A stretch of 64,000 bases of DNA from Nageia nagi (Eukaryota > Pinophyta). Below the pieces are notes generated by a model. It saw only the letters and a program-made list of their open reading frames with translations. It was not told the DNA's origin and searched no databases. The stretch covers positions 34,410,001 to 34,474,000 of the forward strand of contig JBITNC010000002.1 in assembly GCA_050084985.1 (NCBI GenBank). The letters run 5' to 3'. Positions 60,851 to 64,000 of the stretch are shown one piece after another (the stretch's first letter is position 1; every line of letters begins with the position of its first letter). Made by a program: the position numbers and the translations under genes.

Positions 60851-61874
60851 TTTGACTAAGTATTCTAGGGGGTCTCCCTATATACGCAAGGTACGTGGGA
60901 GCTCAATTCTGTGCTAGTGCTGTCTAATGCACAACCGTTCAAAAAGGGCCCTTGCTAATATACTCGCGGTACATGAGGGAATCCTAAAGGACCTCTCTAT
61001 ATACCATGTACGTGCATGAGCATGATGGCCTCTCTATATACTCAAAGGTACGTGAGAGAATCCAACAGTGGCCTAAGCGATATACTACGAGTACGTTGTA
61101 GGAGACCACAATTCCTCGGGATGCAGTGCTGGCAAAGTAACGACAGCTCCTATGTTTAAAGATGCTAGAACACGTCTATACCTAAAAGACTCTACTCTTT
61201 CTTTTCTTTCCAATAGCTTATGAATCACCCCAAATAGACCTTTCAATCAAAATATATGCAAATTTAAAGAAATAAATAAATAAATTGTACCTTTTTTAAA
61301 TCGTGATTTGGAGATTGTTCTATTGTCCAACCTTCCAACTAATGTAAATATGAAATTTCAGCCCTTTAGAGTCTGAAATTTCTACCTATGGTAGCCTCAG
61401 ATGTCTTCTTTTCAATGCCATAGATTTTGTCAAATTCTGATAGCCCAAGAGGAAATGACTGCAATTTTCCAAAAATGTGCTGATTTTTGGATTTTTTTGA
61501 AGAGCGAACTTGTATGAAGTGCCTTGTGTCACCTGTTTATTCTTAGACCTTGAAAATTGTAACAGATAAAATTTTGTATATAAGCTAACCAATCCAATAG
61601 GTCTCACCTAGTTTGGAGCTATAAAACTTCAGATATACCTTTTTTAGCTAGAACACCTGTTTCAGACCTGCTTTTGCGACTAGTCACAAACCTTAACTTC
61701 CCCTAAGTGTAACTTAAAAAATATAGTGAATTAGGAGCTGAAATATTAATAAAACTTCTTCGTTATGTCTTCAAAAAACCCAATAAATTTCAGAATTTAA
61801 ATCCTCCCGAAAAAAAATTGGTAGCGAAAATGCCACGATGACTATTTTTGAGCTGTGAAACCCTAGAATCGTCT
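60851..61874 (-). other. TRG-D leader
   Basis: About 1 kb between primer site and gag. Its gag-proximal part (60870-61105) carries five spaced copies of a TATAC...GTACGTG word. The rest includes TTTCAG/AAATTTC words but no ORF with domain character. Confidence 0.8.
60876..61105. repeat. five spaced copies of a TATAC-GTACGTG motif
   Basis: Copies at about 60878, 60957, 60997, 61033 and 61078 share TATAC(T/G)C, 3-5 variable bases, GTACGTG and then GGAG/GAGAATCC. The core GTACGTG overlaps a palindromic GTAC and an ACGT. Confidence 0.7.
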
Positions 61875-61888
61875 GCTCTGGTACCAAA
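61875..61888 (-). other. TRG-D primer-binding site
   Basis: The minus strand reads TTTGGTACCAGAGC immediately after the 5' LTR. It is one substitution from the TGGTATCAGAGC initiator-tRNA-Met site. Confidence 0.9.
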
Positions 61889-62208
61889 TGTTATGAACAA
61901 AGTTCCCAAAATAGCATAAAATCACCAAAGAGAGAGCTCAACGCATTGAATAAGAGATAAAATCTGTAATAAGCCACTTCGAGGGGGCAACCTCCTTTGT
62001 AATAAGCCACTTCGAGGGGCAACCTCCTTTACATCACATCAATTACACAACAATCGACATCTTCAAATGATAATACCTCCTTAGTATATATAGGATTCCA
62101 AGGGGTGCCACTACAATGAAAGGACACTAGCTGACATAACAATAATAATGTAAGGAAATAATAATAACCATAGCCGACCTAACAATAATAATGTATAGGG
62201 ACCTAACA
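61889..62208 (-). repeat. TRG-D 5' LTR
   Basis: 320 bp, about 98.7% identical to 59575-59895. Differences: CGCATT/CACATT, CTTCG/CTTTG, one G lost in GAGGGG, GGATTCC/GGAGTCC, AGCTGAC/AGCCGAC. Confidence 0.95.
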
Positions 62209-62213
62209 TACTC
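62209..62213. repeat. TRG-D target-site duplication, right (TACTC)
   Basis: Same five bases as 59570-59574. Confidence 0.95.
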
Positions 62214-64000
62214 ATTCGATTTCAACTCACACTCTTGGTGCATTAATTAGATACTTGCCACTTTGGTGAAAGGAATAGTGAAATATGAGCTCTACATTAT
62301 GGATCAAGTGCCAACAAAGAAGTGCATTACTATGAATATTTGCTCTAAGGGAAATCTTTAGCACCACATATTAGGCCACCTTAACCACAAAAGCATTTAA
62401 GTCATAAAAAATGAACTTGTCAAATATTTGCCTTTTATATCACCTATAATTGGTCTTTGTGAGAATTACATCTTAGTAAGATGAATAGGGAAAAATTTAA
62501 GAAAGATAAGGCAACCAGGGAAACTCAACCACTACAGCTTATGCATTCAAATTTGATGGGTCCATTTTAGACTAAGTCTCTTGGAAGAGCATCTTATGTA
62601 TTGAACTTTATTAATGACTTTAGTAAGATGATATTTAGTTATCTACTTGAGCACAAGGATCAATCCTTTGATAGGTTGAATGACTATTACACCAAATATG
62701 GGATCAAGAGGTAATTCACAATCCCTTACACCTTTCATTAGTATCTTATATGTTGAAGTTGTGAGTATTGTGATCTACACCCTGAATAGATCCAAAAAGT
62801 GCATCTTTGTGGGCTATAATAGTCACCATAGAGGCTACAAGCTCCACTCTCCTTCCTCCAAAGTAGTGTTCATCTTGAGGGATGTAAAGTTAAATAAAAT
62901 TCTAAATGAATATGTTTTTTGTGATGAATTGAATGATTTTTATGACTCTTTTGTTGCACCTAATTGGATGGATATCTATGTAGATAAGTCACCTTAGGAG
63001 AAACATTCTTCAACACAAATGATAACCAAAAGTATGACCTTAAACAAATCCAAATTTTCCAAAATTAATAAAAAGAATGAGCCCTCATCATTCAAAGAAG
63101 CTTTGAAGCATGAATGTTGAATGAAATCCATTAAAGTGGAGTATGAGGCTTTGATGAAAAATCAAACTTGGGACTTGGTTCTCTATCCCAATGAATGAAT
63201 TATGATTGGCAATAAATGGATTTACAAGGTCAAATACAATTCAATTAGATAAATTGAGAAATACAAGGCAAGGTTAGTAGCGAAGTGTTTCACTCATAAA
63301 TACAAAGTTGATTATAGGAAACCTTTGCTCCAATAGTGAGGATTCCCATAGTCAAGTTAATCCTTTCTCTTTCAGTAGCTCAAGGATGGAAAGTTTACTA
63401 ATTTGATGTCAAGAGTGCTTTTCTCAATGGTGACTTAGATGTCAAGATCTACATGAATCAACTAGAAGGACTTATTGTGAAAGGCAAATAGTCTCTTATG
63501 TGCATGCTAAATAAATCGTTATATGGACTTAAGCAAGCACCTAGAGCTTGGTACAAAAAAATTTCAATATACTTTGCAGATATTGGATTCTCAAAGTGCT
63601 TCTCCAATATATGTCTATATGTGCTCAATTAGGGAAAATATTTGGTCTTGATTCTTCTCTATGTGGATGATCTTTTGATCATAGGAAATAATAACAAAAT
63701 CATCTAAGAGTACATATCCAAACTTAAGGCAACATTTGAAATGATTGATCTTGGTCTCTCGCACTACTACATTGGTATGCAAGTGTACCAATACAAAGAT
63801 TGTACTTTCCTTAGTCAATCCATATATATATCAAATATATTACAAAAGTTTAGAATGGATGAATGTAAACTTGTTGCGATCCTAGTATCTCATGAAATCA
63901 CTCTAACTCTTAGCTCCAATTCTTAGTTGGAAGATGCTACATCTTACAGGAAACTAAGTGGCAATCTTCTTTATATGACTATCTCCAAGCTATATATTTC
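62214..64000 (+). pseudogene. Cop-C2 integrase and reverse transcriptase remnant, runs off the window
   Basis: The pre-integrase piece HHILGHLNHKSI, then LMHSNLMG and LNFINDFSKMIFSYLLEHKD (about 62600), parallel Cop-C1. A deletion follows: DRLNDYYTKYGIKR joins directly, so the second catalytic Asp segment (SDNGG in C1) is missing. A further deletion removes the region between TIPYT and VSIVIYTLNRS. KKCIFVGYNSHHRGYKLHSP (62790) resumes the match. RT: MIGNKWIYKVKYNSI, KARLVAKCFTHKYKVDY, LYGLKQAPRAWYKKI, LYVDDLLIIGNNNK (about 63658), DLGLSHYYIGMQVYQYKDCT. The frame is still matching at base 64000, so RNase H and the 3' LTR lie outside. Confidence 0.9.

Larger units (their letters stand above)
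59575..62208 (-). mobile_element. TRG-D: young gag-only LTR retrotransposon (TR-GAG type)
   Basis: A 2,634-bp element in minus orientation. It has LTRs with perfect TGTTA/TAACA ends, a primer site next to its 5' LTR, a ~1-kb leader, a gag frame with one stop, a polypurine tract against the 3' LTR, and TACTC target duplications. It codes for no protease, reverse transcriptase or integrase, and there is no space for them. This matches the described terminal-repeat-with-gag class of non-autonomous plant elements. LTRs differ by four substitutions and one deletion in 320 bp, so insertion is recent relative to everything else here. It lies within Cop-C2 protease/pre-integrase. Confidence 0.93.

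Overview
This is plant nuclear DNA: very AT-rich and intergenic, dominated by nested LTR retrotransposons, with broken fragments of plant PPR-DYW genes and of a plant 2-oxoglutarate dioxygenase. No bacterial operon, rRNA, tRNA or CRISPR is visible. The wording of the PPR E-domain fragments and of the dioxygenase reminds me of gymnosperm (conifer-like) families, and the nested, slowly eroding elements fit a giant genome. That taxonomic guess is inference only. I see no protein-coding gene that I would call intact.

Layout. 1-5.7 kb: AT-rich spacer with short tandem duplications and an (AT)n tract. 5.7-7.2 kb: minus-strand Ty3/gypsy gag remnant with its primer-binding site and probable LTR. 7.8-8.7 kb: unknown decayed minus-strand reading frame. 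10.2-11.0 kb: two-exon dioxygenase pseudogene. 11.4-29.1 kb: an old Ty1/copia element (called Cop-A here) whose gag is split by an 11.9-kb Ty3/gypsy element (Gyp-B, 13328-25241) with a clean AGAAG target duplication. Gyp-B carries gag and protease but no reverse transcriptase, RNase H or integrase. 29.1-36.2 kb: second copia family, copy Cop-C1, abutting and apparently truncating the Cop-A 3' LTR. 38.0-46.1 kb: two sets of PPR-DYW pseudogene pieces in opposite orientation, flanking an unknown decayed gene built of tandemly repeated exon-intron modules. 48-51 kb: repeats and a probable LTR. 52.1-52.9 kb: gypsy gag remnant. 53.5-54.1 kb: decayed coiled-coil reading frame. 54.1-64 kb: second copy of the C family (Cop-C2), running off the window, with a young 2.6-kb gag-only LTR element (TRG-D, 59575-62208) inserted in it.

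How it fits together. The insertion order can be read directly: Gyp-B entered Cop-A, Cop-C1 abuts the Cop-A 3' LTR, and TRG-D entered Cop-C2. TRG-D LTRs differ by about 4 substitutions and one indel in 320 bp and TACTC target duplications are intact, so it is the youngest event. The two most interesting objects, Gyp-B and TRG-D, are both structurally complete non-autonomous elements that encode particle proteins but no replication enzymes, so both would depend on enzymes supplied in trans. Gyp-B also carries a rapidly diverging CpG-rich 20-21 bp motif found both in its LTR and as an eight-unit array in its leader. The element labels (Cop-A, Gyp-B, Cop-C1, Cop-C2, TRG-D) are local names, not database names.
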